This document shows positions 1-6,945 of a DNA stretch of 27,990 bases, piece after piece (within the stretch, counting starts at the first letter, position 1; each line of letters opens with the position of its first letter). The notes beneath the pieces were generated by a model. The model was not told the origin of the DNA and did no database searches. It saw nothing but the letters and a program-made list of their open reading frames with translations. The translations under genes were made by a program, and so were the position numbers. This DNA is from Pseudomonadota bacterium (GTDB taxonomy: Bacteria; Pseudomonadota; Gammaproteobacteria; Burkholderiales; Burkholderiaceae_B), in assembly GCA_023427945.1 (NCBI GenBank), contig JAEYZR010000365.1, positions 1 to 27,990 on the forward strand, read 5' to 3'.

Positions 1-891
1 CGTCATTCCCTTGGCTTTCAGCTGCTCCAGCGCCTGGCCTTCACGCACCGGGGCCAGGGAACGGTTGATGTCGGAAGCCAGTTTCACGCCCTGGGTGATG
101 ACCTCGCGTTCCTTGTCGCTCATCTGCTTCCACTCGCTCATCGAGCAGGCAAAGATGGCCGGACCGAGGAAGTGCCGGGTCAATGCCACGTTCTTCGTGA
201 CTTCGTAGTACTTGCCCGTCAGAACCACGGCAGGCCCGTGTTCGAAGCCGTCGAGCACGCCGGTCTGCATGGCCGTGTACACCTCGCCGAAAGCCATCGG
301 CGTGGCGTTGGCGCCCATCGCATTGAGTGCCTCGATGTACACCGGGCTTTGAATGGTCCGGATCTTCAGGCCCTTGAGATCGTCGGGCGAATTGATGGTC
401 TTGTTGGCGGTGACGACGTTGCGGAATCCCCAGTTGGTGAGCCAGCCGACGGTCTTCAGGCCCGAGCGCTCCAGTTCCGAGGCCAGCTGCTGGCCGACCT
501 TGCCATCCAGCGTGCGGTTCATGTGGTCGTAGTCCTTCCACAGGAAGGGCAGATCGACCACGCCCAGGCGCGGCGAGAATGTGTTCAGGATGGCCGTACC
601 GCCCAGCGCGCAAGTTGCCCCGCCACCCAGTTGCATGCCCTCGTACACCGCACGCTCGTCGCCCAGTGCGTTATTGGGGAAGATGCGCACGTTCAGCGTC
701 TCGGAGTTTTCATTGACGTAGTTCCTGAAGATCCAGGCGGCAATCTGCAATTCGGAGTCCAGCGAAGCCTGCTGGGCGTGCGAAACCTTGATCTCGCGTT
801 TTTTCTGGGCGTTTGCAGGCAGATGGGCGATGGCCAGAGCCGAAAGGGCGGCGCCCAGGACCAGGCGCTTGAATGAGGTGCTGCGGGGCAT
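1..891 (-). CDS. TRAP transporter substrate-binding protein (DctP family), 3' end beyond window
   Basis: Periplasmic receptor of a tripartite ATP-independent periplasmic (TRAP) transporter, which would deliver an organic acid to DctQ/DctM-type membrane partners lying beyond the left edge. I read 297 codons from an ATG at 891 without a stop, so the C-terminus is missing. The first ~29 residues form a signal peptide (basic start, hydrophobic core, ANA cleavage motif). The family pattern follows: a lobe with GDERAVYEGMQLGG, then DLKGLKIRT with the ligand-binding arginine, then PMAFGEVYTAMQTGVLDG. An AGGAG ribosome site lies 7 nt before the ATG. The gene diverges from the lacI-type gene across a region with two LacI-type operators, so that repressor probably controls it. 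The ligand is unknown; the neighbouring hydroxyacid dehydrogenase and amidohydrolase suggest a hydroxy- or dicarboxylic acid (inference). Confidence 0.92.
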   Translation of the reverse strand, partial: MPRSTSFKRLVLGAALSALAIAHLPANAQKKREIKVSHAQQASLDSELQIAAWIFRNYVNENSETLNVRIFPNNALGDERAVYEGMQLGGGATCALGGTAILNTFSPRLGVVDLPFLWKDYDHMNRTLDGKVGQQLASELERSGLKTVGWLTNWGFRNVVTANKTINSPDDLKGLKIRTIQSPVYIEALNAMGANATPMAFGEVYTAMQTGVLDGFEHGPAVVLTGKYYEVTKNVALTRHFLGPAIFACSMSEWKQMSDKEREVITQGVKLASDINRSLAPVREGQALEQLKAKGMT

Positions 892-976
892 GACGAGTCT
901 CCTGAGAAGGAAGTCGATTTCTTTCAGAAGCCCCTAGGCTCCATGAAACTATCGACTAATTAGAGTTTTGATAAAA

Positions 977-991
977 CGTTTTACTAAATCG
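977..991. promoter_or_regulatory. LacI-type operator, site 1
   Basis: The site reads CGTTTTACTAAATCG, a 15-bp pseudopalindrome with a single central base (arms CGTTTTA and TAAATCG, 6 of 7 pairs match). It also overlaps a perfect 12-bp palindrome TAAAACGTTTTA at 972-983. It lies on the TRAP-receptor side of the divergent intergenic region. Central CG and A/T-rich arms are typical of LacI-family operators. Binding by the adjacent regulator is inferred. Confidence 0.65.
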
Positions 992-1101
992 TTATAGTTT
1001 CGAAATCTAACATGCATGGATGGTCGTCACAATCCTGATTTTCTAGGTGTAATCCATGTGTTGATACAAAAAAGTCCGGGTGCTAAAGTCATCAGGTATA
1101 A

Positions 1102-1116
1102 CGATTTACTAAAACG
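1102..1116. promoter_or_regulatory. LacI-type operator, site 2
   Basis: The site reads CGATTTACTAAAACG and matches site 1. Over 20 bp (1097-1116), the reverse complement of 977-996 is identical at 19 positions, differing only at the central G/C. The site is 63 bp upstream of the lacI-family start codon. The two centres (984 and 1109) are 125 bp apart, about 12 helical turns, which would suit looping and autoregulation (inference). Confidence 0.65.
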
Positions 1117-1178
1117 ATGCATATCATTCAGCATTCAACCAGTGACGCCATCTGGGTCAGACAGGCGCGGAGGCGGGC

Positions 1179-2219
1179 GTGACCACGATTCAAGACGTCG
1201 CCAAATTGGCGAAGGTGTCCATCAGCTCGGTTTCCAATGTGATGAATGGCCGCACTGATCGGCTTCGTCCCGAAACCTCGGCGCGTATTCAGCAGGCGAT
1301 CCAGCTTCTGGGTTATCGCCCCAACCAGGCTGCGCGCCAGTTGAAGACTGGAAAAATTCCCGTCATCGGATTGCTGGTGCCCTCCACCGCCAACCCGTTC
1401 TACGGCCAGATCGCTTCGGTGATGGAGTCCTATGCACAGGAAAAACATGGCTATCGGGTCATGCTGTGCAACACCCATCGCGACCGCCAGCTGGAATCGC
1501 GCATGCTCGAAGACCTGAGCGGCTTCGGCGTGGCGGCTGCCATCCTGGTTTCCTCGTTCGACGACGAGCAGCATGTGGAGCAGGCCATCGCCCGCGGCCT
1601 GGCCGTCGTGAGCTACGACCGTGCACCGGGCGTGAACGGACACGAAGGCATAGACCACGTCTTCAACGACAACGTACAGGCCGGCATGCTGGCCGCCCAG
1701 CATCTGATCGACCATGGCCATCGTCGCCTGGCGTTCGCCATGCCGGCCGGACGCACCAACAGCCGGGACCGGAAAATCGAGGGCTTCCACCGGGCGGCTG
1801 CGCAAGCCAGGGAACCCGTGTCGGCGCAGGTCTACGAGGGCCGTGCTGTCGTGGCCTACGGCGACTCCGAACTGGGCAACATCGGGTTCGAACTCGGCCA
1901 GCAACTGGTTGCCGATCCGGCGGCGCCTACCGGCATCGTGGCCGTCAACGACACGCTTGCACTGGGTCTGCTGGCCGGTTTGCGTGCCGCAGGCAAGCGT
2001 GTGCCCGAAGACATGTCGGTCGTGGGCATGGACAACATGTCGCTGGCCGCCTTTGCGTGCCCACCCCTGACCTCGATCGCCATGCCTGTCGTGGAAATGG
2101 CCCAGGCGATGGTCGATCGCGCCGTACTGCGCGCCAACACACCCAATCTGCAGGCCGACCAACTGCGATTCGAACCCACGCTGGTGGCGCGCGAGTCAGT
2201 CTGCGCGCCGCTGGCTTAA
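1179..2219 (+). CDS. LacI family transcriptional regulator
   Basis: DNA-binding repressor of 346 aa, the usual LacI/GalR length. Residues 1-50 hold the helix-turn-helix and hinge (TIQDVAKLAKVSISSVSNVMNG, then LGYRPNQAARQL). From about residue 60 a periplasmic-binding-protein-like sensor domain begins with IGLLVPSTANPFYGQ and continues with DNVQAGMLAAQHLIDHGHRRLAF. The GTG at 1179 is chosen because GGAGG at 1169-1173 sits 5 nt upstream and the HTH begins at residue 2. The gene is the first of a plus-strand group: the dehydrogenase ATG follows its stop by 17 nt. It is divergent from the TRAP receptor, with two operators between them. It probably senses the transported acid or a derivative (inference). 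Confidence 0.95.
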   Translation: MTTIQDVAKLAKVSISSVSNVMNGRTDRLRPETSARIQQAIQLLGYRPNQAARQLKTGKIPVIGLLVPSTANPFYGQIASVMESYAQEKHGYRVMLCNTHRDRQLESRMLEDLSGFGVAAAILVSSFDDEQHVEQAIARGLAVVSYDRAPGVNGHEGIDHVFNDNVQAGMLAAQHLIDHGHRRLAFAMPAGRTNSRDRKIEGFHRAAAQAREPVSAQVYEGRAVVAYGDSELGNIGFELGQQLVADPAAPTGIVAVNDTLALGLLAGLRAAGKRVPEDMSVVGMDNMSLAAFACPPLTSIAMPVVEMAQAMVDRAVLRANTPNLQADQLRFEPTLVARESVCAPLA

Positions 2220-2236
2220 CGCATAAAAGGACAGGC

Positions 2237-3253
2237 ATGCGCGTTTTCCTGAACCACACGCCGCTCATGCGTGCGAACTATTACGGCTCGCGGGCGCTGT
2301 CGCGCCTGCAGTCTCTGGCAGACGTCCGGCTCAACGAACAGGAAGCCCCGTTGACCAGCGGCCAGTTGATCGATGCGGCGCAAGGCTGCCAGGTCATCAT
2401 CGCGGCGCGGGTACCGGAGATTCCAGCAGAGGTGTTCGAACAGTTGCCGGACCTGGCGGCGCTGTGCCGCGTTGCCGTCGACGTGCGCAACATCGACATC
2501 GAGGCCGCCAGCCGGCACGGCGTGCTCGTGTCTCGCGCCTCGCCCGGCTTCGGCCCGTCGGTGTCGGAGTGGATCGTGGGTGCGATGATCGACGCCAGCC
2601 GTGGCATTTCCAATGCGGTGATGGACTATCGCCACTCACGCACCCCGCAAGTGGGCATGGGGCGCCAGCTCGCAGGCGCCACGCTCGGCGTGGTGGGCTT
2701 TGGCACGATTGGCCGTTACCTTGGCAAGCTGGGCTGTGCACTGGGCATGGATGTCATCGTGCACGATCCGCACCAGCCCGATGTCGCCCCTTGCCGCAAG
2801 GCACCCAGCCTGCAGGCACTGCTCGAACAATCCGATTTCGTGGTGTGTCTGGCGCCTGCCGTGCCCGAGACAGCGAACATGTTCAGCACCGCTGCCTTCG
2901 CCGCCATGAAACCGACCGCCTGCTTCGTCAATGCGGCACGTGGCGAACTGGTCGACGAGGCAGCGTTGCTGCATGCGCTGGATAGCGGACAGATCGCCTC
3001 ATGTGCGCTGGACGTCGGCCTCGCATGCGATCAGATGCCCAGCCTGGCGCTGGCGGCGCACCCCAAGGTGATCGCCTCGCCGCATATCGGCGGACTCACT
3101 CCGCAGGCGGTCGAGCATCAGGCACTGGACACGGTCGAACAGGTCGCCGCCATGCTGCAAGGCAAGGTGCCCAACGGGGCCATCAACCCTGAACAGGCGT
3201 TTCGTTTCAGCGCAACGTTTCAGTCCACGACTGCCGCACAGGATCGCTCATGA
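2237..3253 (+). CDS. D-isomer-specific 2-hydroxyacid dehydrogenase family protein
   Basis: NAD(P)-dependent oxidoreductase of 338 aa, expected to interconvert a 2-hydroxy acid and a 2-keto acid in the cytoplasm. The Rossmann motif GVVGFGTIGRYLG lies near residues 153-165. The catalytic arginine is in NAARGELVDE and the catalytic histidine in SPHIGG. The third member of the usual R/E/H triad is not where expected: the family pattern DVFxxEP reads DVGLACDQMP here, placing Cys at the Glu position with Asp next to it. The ATG at 2237 follows the lacI stop closely. The 3' end overlaps the amidohydrolase start by 4 bp (ATGA), indicating translational coupling and a joint pathway. The substrate cannot be told from sequence. 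Confidence 0.9.
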   Translation: MRVFLNHTPLMRANYYGSRALSRLQSLADVRLNEQEAPLTSGQLIDAAQGCQVIIAARVPEIPAEVFEQLPDLAALCRVAVDVRNIDIEAASRHGVLVSRASPGFGPSVSEWIVGAMIDASRGISNAVMDYRHSRTPQVGMGRQLAGATLGVVGFGTIGRYLGKLGCALGMDVIVHDPHQPDVAPCRKAPSLQALLEQSDFVVCLAPAVPETANMFSTAAFAAMKPTACFVNAARGELVDEAALLHALDSGQIASCALDVGLACDQMPSLALAAHPKVIASPHIGGLTPQAVEHQALDTVEQVAAMLQGKVPNGAINPEQAFRFSATFQSTTAAQDRS

Positions 3254-4059
3254 ACCGATGCGATACCCACATCCACGTCTATGATCCGCAACGATTCCCA
3301 TTGATCGGCCAGGCCAGTGCGCCTGCGCAAACCACATGGGAAGACTATCTCGGGCTGCGCGCCCGGCTTGGCCTGTCGCGTGCGGTCATCGTGCAGCCCG
3401 TGGGATATGGTCTGGACAACCGCTGCACCCTGGACGCACTGGCGCGTGCAAACGGCTCGGCACGGGCGATCCTCACATTCACCCCCGAGCAATCCGATGC
3501 TCAACTGCAGGCCTGGGACGAGGCTGGCGTACGAGGGGTACGCTTCATGATGATTCCCGGCGTGCAGGATCTGCTCTCGTGGGACGACCTGCCCGTCATG
3601 GCGGCACGCATTGCCGACTGGAACTGGACCATCAACCTGCAGCTCGACGGTCGCACGCTCGCGCAGCATGCGCCAATGCTGAGCCAACTGCCCTGCCCTC
3701 TGGTCATCGACCATACGGGAAAATTCCTGGAGCCTGTCGGCCTGGACCACGAAGGCTGGCATGCACTGTGCCGCCTGATGGACACGGGACGTGTCTGGGT
3801 CAAGCTTTCGGCGCCCTATGAAACGTCTCGTTCAGGCGCACCCGACTATCGTGATGTGGGTGTGCTGGCCCGCGAACTGGCTACGCGCTATCCGCAGCGC
3901 TGCCTGTGGGCAAGCAACTGGCCACACCCTGGGCAGACACAGCGCCCCGACGAGCAAGTCTTGCTCGATCTGCTGAACGACTGGGCTGCCAGCCCTGCCG
4001 ATGTCCAGCAGATCCTGGTGGACAACCCGGCCGCGCTGTATCGCTGGCCGGCCGACTGA
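3250..4059 (+). CDS. Amidohydrolase family protein, 2-pyrone-4,6-dicarboxylate hydrolase-like
   Basis: TIM-barrel metal-type hydrolase of 269 aa. The N-terminal DTHIHVYDP motif, central VIDHTGKF and C-terminal ASNWPHPG are the marks of the 2-pyrone-4,6-dicarboxylate (PDC) lactonase group (LigI-like) within amidohydrolases. Members hydrolyse lactones or related ring esters of di- and tricarboxylic acids. It is the last gene of the lacI operon, overlapping the dehydrogenase by 4 bp. Its stop lies only 16 bp from the convergent terC stop, and I see no terminator in that gap. With a TRAP receptor and a hydroxyacid dehydrogenase nearby, a role in lactone or dicarboxylate catabolism is likely. The exact substrate is unknown, and no protocatechuate 4,5-cleavage genes are visible in the window. 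Confidence 0.9.
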   Translation: MNRCDTHIHVYDPQRFPLIGQASAPAQTTWEDYLGLRARLGLSRAVIVQPVGYGLDNRCTLDALARANGSARAILTFTPEQSDAQLQAWDEAGVRGVRFMMIPGVQDLLSWDDLPVMAARIADWNWTINLQLDGRTLAQHAPMLSQLPCPLVIDHTGKFLEPVGLDHEGWHALCRLMDTGRVWVKLSAPYETSRSGAPDYRDVGVLARELATRYPQRCLWASNWPHPGQTQRPDEQVLLDLLNDWAASPADVQQILVDNPAALYRWPAD

Positions 4060-4075
4060 GGTCGCGCGCCTCGCG

Positions 4076-5089
4076 TCATTCACCGGCTTCTTTCTTGCCC
4101 GCGAAAGGATAGGCGCCGCCATGAGGCGCGTCGTCCTTGGGCTTGATGATCAGCGACAGGATGATGGTAGCGGTGAGAATGCCTGCAGTACCCACCAGCG
4201 ACCACAAGGTCGGTATCTTGTAGATGTCGATCAGCAGCATCTTCGTACCAATGAGCACCAGCACGATGGCCAGGCCATAGGGCAGCAGATGGAAACGCTC
4301 ATGCATGCCTGCCAGCAGGAAGTACATGGCGCGCAGACCCAGAATGGCGAAGACGTTGGAGGTCAACACGATGAACGGATCGGTCGTGATGGCAAAGATC
4401 GCCGGGATGGAATCCACCGCGAACACCACATCCACAATGCCGATCAGCACGACCACCACCAGCATGGGCGTGGCGATGCGCTTGCCGTTGATGCGGGTGA
4501 AGAAGCGCTCGCCGTCGTAGTCGGGCGCAATGGCGAACTTGCGACGCACCCACTTCAGCGCGGGATTGTTTTCCAGATCGGGCTCCTGGCCTGCCGCCCA
4601 CCACATCTTGACACCGGTGAACACCAGAAAGGCGCCGAACACATACATCACCCAGTGGAAGTGCGTGATCAGCCAGGCACCTACCAGGATCAGGATGGCT
4701 CGCAGAACGAGGGCGACCAGAATGCCGATCATCAGCACGCGTTTCTGGAACTCGGCCGGAACGGCGAAGAAGGTGAAAAGCAGCAGGAACACGAAGATGT
4801 TGTCCACCGCCAGCGCCTTCTCGACCAGATAGCCGGTAATGAATTCCAGCGACTTGTCGTTGGCCAGCGCACGTGCCGCGGGGTCATCGCCCATGCCGCC
4901 CAGGGCCCACCAGAGCAGCCCCACGAAGACGAAACTTGTCAGCACCCAGATGAGCGACCAGATGCCGGCCGCACGGATGGACACTTTCTTGGCGCCCTGC
5001 CGGTTGAGGGCAAAGAAATCCAGCAATAGAGCAACGAGTGTGAAGGCCGCAAAGAGCGACCACAGGAGTGGCGTACCTATAGATACCAT
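4076..5089 (-). CDS. TerC family integral membrane protein
   Basis: Polytopic inner-membrane protein of 337 aa in the TerC/Alx group, associated with tellurite resistance and, in characterised members, manganese export. It has about nine hydrophobic segments. Conserved acidic intramembrane motifs are visible: EKALAVDNIFVFLL, and GIVDVVFAVDSIPAIFAIT, which matches the DxxFxxDS signature. A hydrophilic loop around residues 180-210 separates the two halves. The ATG at 5089 has AAGG 7 nt upstream, inside a small hairpin (ACCTT-TGAA-AAGGT) that could hide the ribosome site. A yybP-ykoY-type riboswitch and sigma70-like promoter lie upstream, so Mn2+-responsive expression is the expected regulation. 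Confidence 0.93.
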   Translation of the reverse strand: MVSIGTPLLWSLFAAFTLVALLLDFFALNRQGAKKVSIRAAGIWSLIWVLTSFVFVGLLWWALGGMGDDPAARALANDKSLEFITGYLVEKALAVDNIFVFLLLFTFFAVPAEFQKRVLMIGILVALVLRAILILVGAWLITHFHWVMYVFGAFLVFTGVKMWWAAGQEPDLENNPALKWVRRKFAIAPDYDGERFFTRINGKRIATPMLVVVVLIGIVDVVFAVDSIPAIFAITTDPFIVLTSNVFAILGLRAMYFLLAGMHERFHLLPYGLAIVLVLIGTKMLLIDIYKIPTLWSLVGTAGILTATIILSLIIKPKDDAPHGGAYPFAGKKEAGE

Positions 5090-5091
5090 GA

Positions 5092-5106
5092 CGAGACCTT
5101 TTCAAA
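5092..5106 (-). promoter_or_regulatory. Hairpin over the terC ribosome-binding site
   Basis: On the minus strand, ACCTT-TGAA-AAGGT forms a 5-bp stem with a 4-nt loop. Its 3' arm contains the AAGG Shine-Dalgarno element, 7 nt before the terC ATG. GAGACC and GGTCTC further out (one on each side) could extend or compete with it. The arrangement suggests the riboswitch acts on translation initiation; this is inferred from sequence only. Confidence 0.4.
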
Positions 5107-5165
5107 GGTGGGATGGAAAAATACCCATTCCGGTCTCGCCAGCCGCGTCAAGGACACGGGTCGTA

Positions 5166-5268
5166 GTGCCGGGATTTCCGCTGCTGCACCAGGTGCGCAT
5201 CGGACTTCCGTATTGACGACACTGCGCTAACCCACTTCGGGTTATTGGCTACTCCCCAGGAGAGTGTG
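5166..5268 (-). promoter_or_regulatory. yybP-ykoY (Mn2+) riboswitch upstream of terC
   Basis: On the minus strand the leader contains the family's L1 signature CTGGGGAGTAGCC, then a perfect TAACCC/GGGTTA hairpin, then GTCGTCAATAC. This last motif is the second conserved block, as in the B. subtilis yybP and E. coli mntP leaders. It ends in a GCAGC..GGAAATCCCGGCAC segment resembling the third block. GCGCA/TGCGC closes the central stem. TerC proteins are a known target class of this riboswitch. I recognised it by motif and target gene; no covariance-model score was computed. Confidence 0.82.
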
Positions 5269-5273
5269 CCGCT

Positions 5274-5302
5274 ATTAAATCCGAGCGATACAAAACTGTC
5301 AA
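5274..5302 (-). promoter_or_regulatory. sigma70-like promoter of the terC riboswitch transcript
   Basis: On the minus strand, TTGACA (5297-5302) is separated by exactly 17 bp from TTTAAT (5274-5279). Transcription would start near 5267, a few bases before the riboswitch core. The same spacing and flanks recur in the promoter of the GGDEF gene. Confidence 0.7.
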
Positions 5303-5354
5303 CTAGCTGAATAGACAAAATAAATAGCCCGAGTCCGACACCTGGTAATCCCGA

Positions 5355-5381
5355 AAAACCGTGACCGGGCGCAAGGCCCAG
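5355..5381 (-). terminator. Possible rho-independent terminator after the GGDEF gene
   Basis: On the minus strand, CTGGGC-CTTGC-GCCCGG forms a 6-bp stem (one G-U pair), followed after six bases by TTTTT. It lies 18 nt past the GGDEF stop and before the terC promoter. The stem is short and the T-run is displaced, so this is tentative. Confidence 0.35.
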
Positions 5382-5398
5382 GAGCTGCCAGGAAAAAC

Positions 5399-6802
5399 TC
5401 AGGCGGCGTTCGCCGCGGCGCCATCGCCATCGAGGAATCGGCGCTTCACCTCATACATGGCCCGATCCGCATGCTTGAGCAGATCATCCTCGGTCTGGCC
5501 ATGCTCGGGATAGGACGCCATGCCCACGCTGGGCATGATCTCGAGCGTGTGCCCCTGGACCTGGAAAGGCTGGGCCAGCGCCTCGCACATCCTGTCGGCG
5601 CACAACGTAGCCTGCCCTGGCTGCGGGGCGTGCAGCAACACGACGAACTCGTCTCCGCCCATGCGCGCGACCACATCCGGCTCATTCACGCATTGCGCCA
5701 ACCGCGACCCGACCTGCTGCAACAGCCTGTCGCCCACGCCATGGCCACATGTGTCATTGACCTGTTTGAACCGGTCAAGGTCGAGGTAAAGCACGGACAA
5801 GTGCACATTTGCACTTTTTGCCCGCGCCAGCGACGTCTTGAACCGGTCGAGAAACGCGCGGCGGTTGGGAAGGTCGGTCAAGGAATCGTAGTTGGCCAGG
5901 TACCACAAGCGGCCCTGAAGCTGCTGGCGCTCGATGGCCGTGGCGATCTGGGTAGAGGCGAACTGCAGCAACTCCTGGTCGTCGCCGGAAAAACAGACAC
6001 CCCCCGGGTAACTCTTCAGCGCCAGCACGCCGATGATCCCATTGTGGGACTTCAGCGGAACACTCAACCAGCTTGACGGCATGACCGGCGCGACGACCTG
6101 CAATTCGAGCATGCGCGCCTGCATCTCGTGCGGGGCAAGCAACAGCGGCTGGCCGCTCTCCATCGTTTGCGCACACAGCAGTCCGGTTGCCGATCGCGCA
6201 ACGTCGGGCGATGGCTCATGCGCATCGACGTGATAGGGGAAGCCTGGCTTGCCCGTGCGCTCATCGAACAGCATGACTGAAAAGTTCTCGGCCGACACCA
6301 GGCCGCCCACGATGTCATGTATGCGACGAAACAGCGTGAACAGGTCCTGCGCCGCAAACGCCGCATCGGCAATCGCATAAAGTACCGACTGCTTGACTTC
6401 GGCATGCTTGCGATCGGTCACATCGCGGGCCACGCCAATGCGCCACTGATCGGCAGGCGACCAGCGCGCCGACCACATGATGTGCACGATCCGCCCGTCC
6501 TTGCGGACATAGCGGTTCTCGAAGTGAAACTGTGGCTGGCCTGCCATGACCTCCGCGATCGATTGGCGCGTGCGCTCACGATCGGCCGGCAAGATCATGT
6601 CGAACATGGACTTGCCCATCATTTCCTGCGGCGAGTAACCGAAGATCCGCTCGCACGAAGCGCTCGCATAAACGACACCGGCATTGACATCGACAGCAAA
6701 GACAGCGTCCATCAAAAGATCGATGAAGCCTGCGGACAGGGCGGGAGTCGGTGAATCCAAGAGATGTCTGCCTGGCGGCCCAGGGGTCGAGCCTCGCCGC
6801 AA
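5399..6802 (-). CDS. PAS-GAF-GGDEF diguanylate cyclase
   Basis: Signalling enzyme of 467 aa predicted to make cyclic di-GMP. PAS domain roughly 26-130 (ERIFGYSPQEMMGKSMFDMI, then YVRKDGRIVHIMW), GAF roughly 145-292, GGDEF roughly 304-460. The active-site loop RMGGDEF is intact at 380-386, as are YDSLTDLPNRRAF and the GVGDRLLQ segment. The inhibitory I-site, normally RxxD five residues before GGDEF, reads NEPD (373-376), so product feedback is probably weakened. No membrane segment is visible, so it is likely cytoplasmic. The start is uncertain: the longest frame begins with TTG at 6802, 8 nt after the leader element, with a weak AGGT upstream; the next in-frame ATG is codon 31, at the edge of the PAS domain. 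Confidence 0.9.
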   Translation of the reverse strand: MRRGSTPGPPGRHLLDSPTPALSAGFIDLLMDAVFAVDVNAGVVYASASCERIFGYSPQEMMGKSMFDMILPADRERTRQSIAEVMAGQPQFHFENRYVRKDGRIVHIMWSARWSPADQWRIGVARDVTDRKHAEVKQSVLYAIADAAFAAQDLFTLFRRIHDIVGGLVSAENFSVMLFDERTGKPGFPYHVDAHEPSPDVARSATGLLCAQTMESGQPLLLAPHEMQARMLELQVVAPVMPSSWLSVPLKSHNGIIGVLALKSYPGGVCFSGDDQELLQFASTQIATAIERQQLQGRLWYLANYDSLTDLPNRRAFLDRFKTSLARAKSANVHLSVLYLDLDRFKQVNDTCGHGVGDRLLQQVGSRLAQCVNEPDVVARMGGDEFVVLLHAPQPGQATLCADRMCEALAQPFQVQGHTLEIMPSVGMASYPEHGQTEDDLLKHADRAMYEVKRRFLDGDGAAANAA

Positions 6803-6810
6803 TCATACCT

Positions 6811-6911
6811 GTGCCGGGACTTCCAATGCTGCACCAGATGTGCATCGGACTTCGGAATGGACGACGGGACACTAACCTGTCCGGGTCACAGCCTGTTCCC
6901 CGGCAAGTGTG
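6811..6911 (-). promoter_or_regulatory. Diverged copy of the yybP-ykoY-type leader, upstream of the GGDEF gene
   Basis: Hand alignment of 6811-6945 with 5166-5302 (both minus strand) gives about 104 identities in 137 columns with two gaps. The 3' half (AAGTCCGATGC, CTGGTGCAGCA, TCCCGGCAC) is nearly unchanged. The conserved cores differ: GGGGAGTAGCC has become GGGGAACAGGC, and GTCGTCAATAC has become GTCGTCCATTC. The central stem GCGC/GCGC has become GTGT/GCAC, which keeps pairing. It is either a decayed riboswitch or one with changed specificity. Confidence 0.65.
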
Positions 6912-6916
6912 GCGCT

Positions 6917-6945
6917 ATCAAATCCGTACGGTACCAAACCGTCAA
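6917..6945 (-). promoter_or_regulatory. sigma70-like promoter of the GGDEF gene
   Basis: On the minus strand, TTGACG (6940-6945) and TTTGAT (6917-6922) are 17 bp apart and align base-for-base with the terC promoter. The -35 box overlaps the stop codon of the upstream rpiR-type gene, so the duplicated block begins exactly at that gene's end. Confidence 0.55.

Noticed and set aside
4001..5029. A 342-codon plus-strand frame opposite terC
   Set aside because: Its His/Asp/Gln-rich composition is what the reverse strand of a hydrophobic membrane protein gives. The TerC motifs on the minus strand are unambiguous.
6576..6872. A 98-codon frame starting upstream of the GGDEF gene, containing the ATG at 6806
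   Set aside because: It overlaps the leader element and then reads the PAS region out of frame, and it has no similarity to known proteins.
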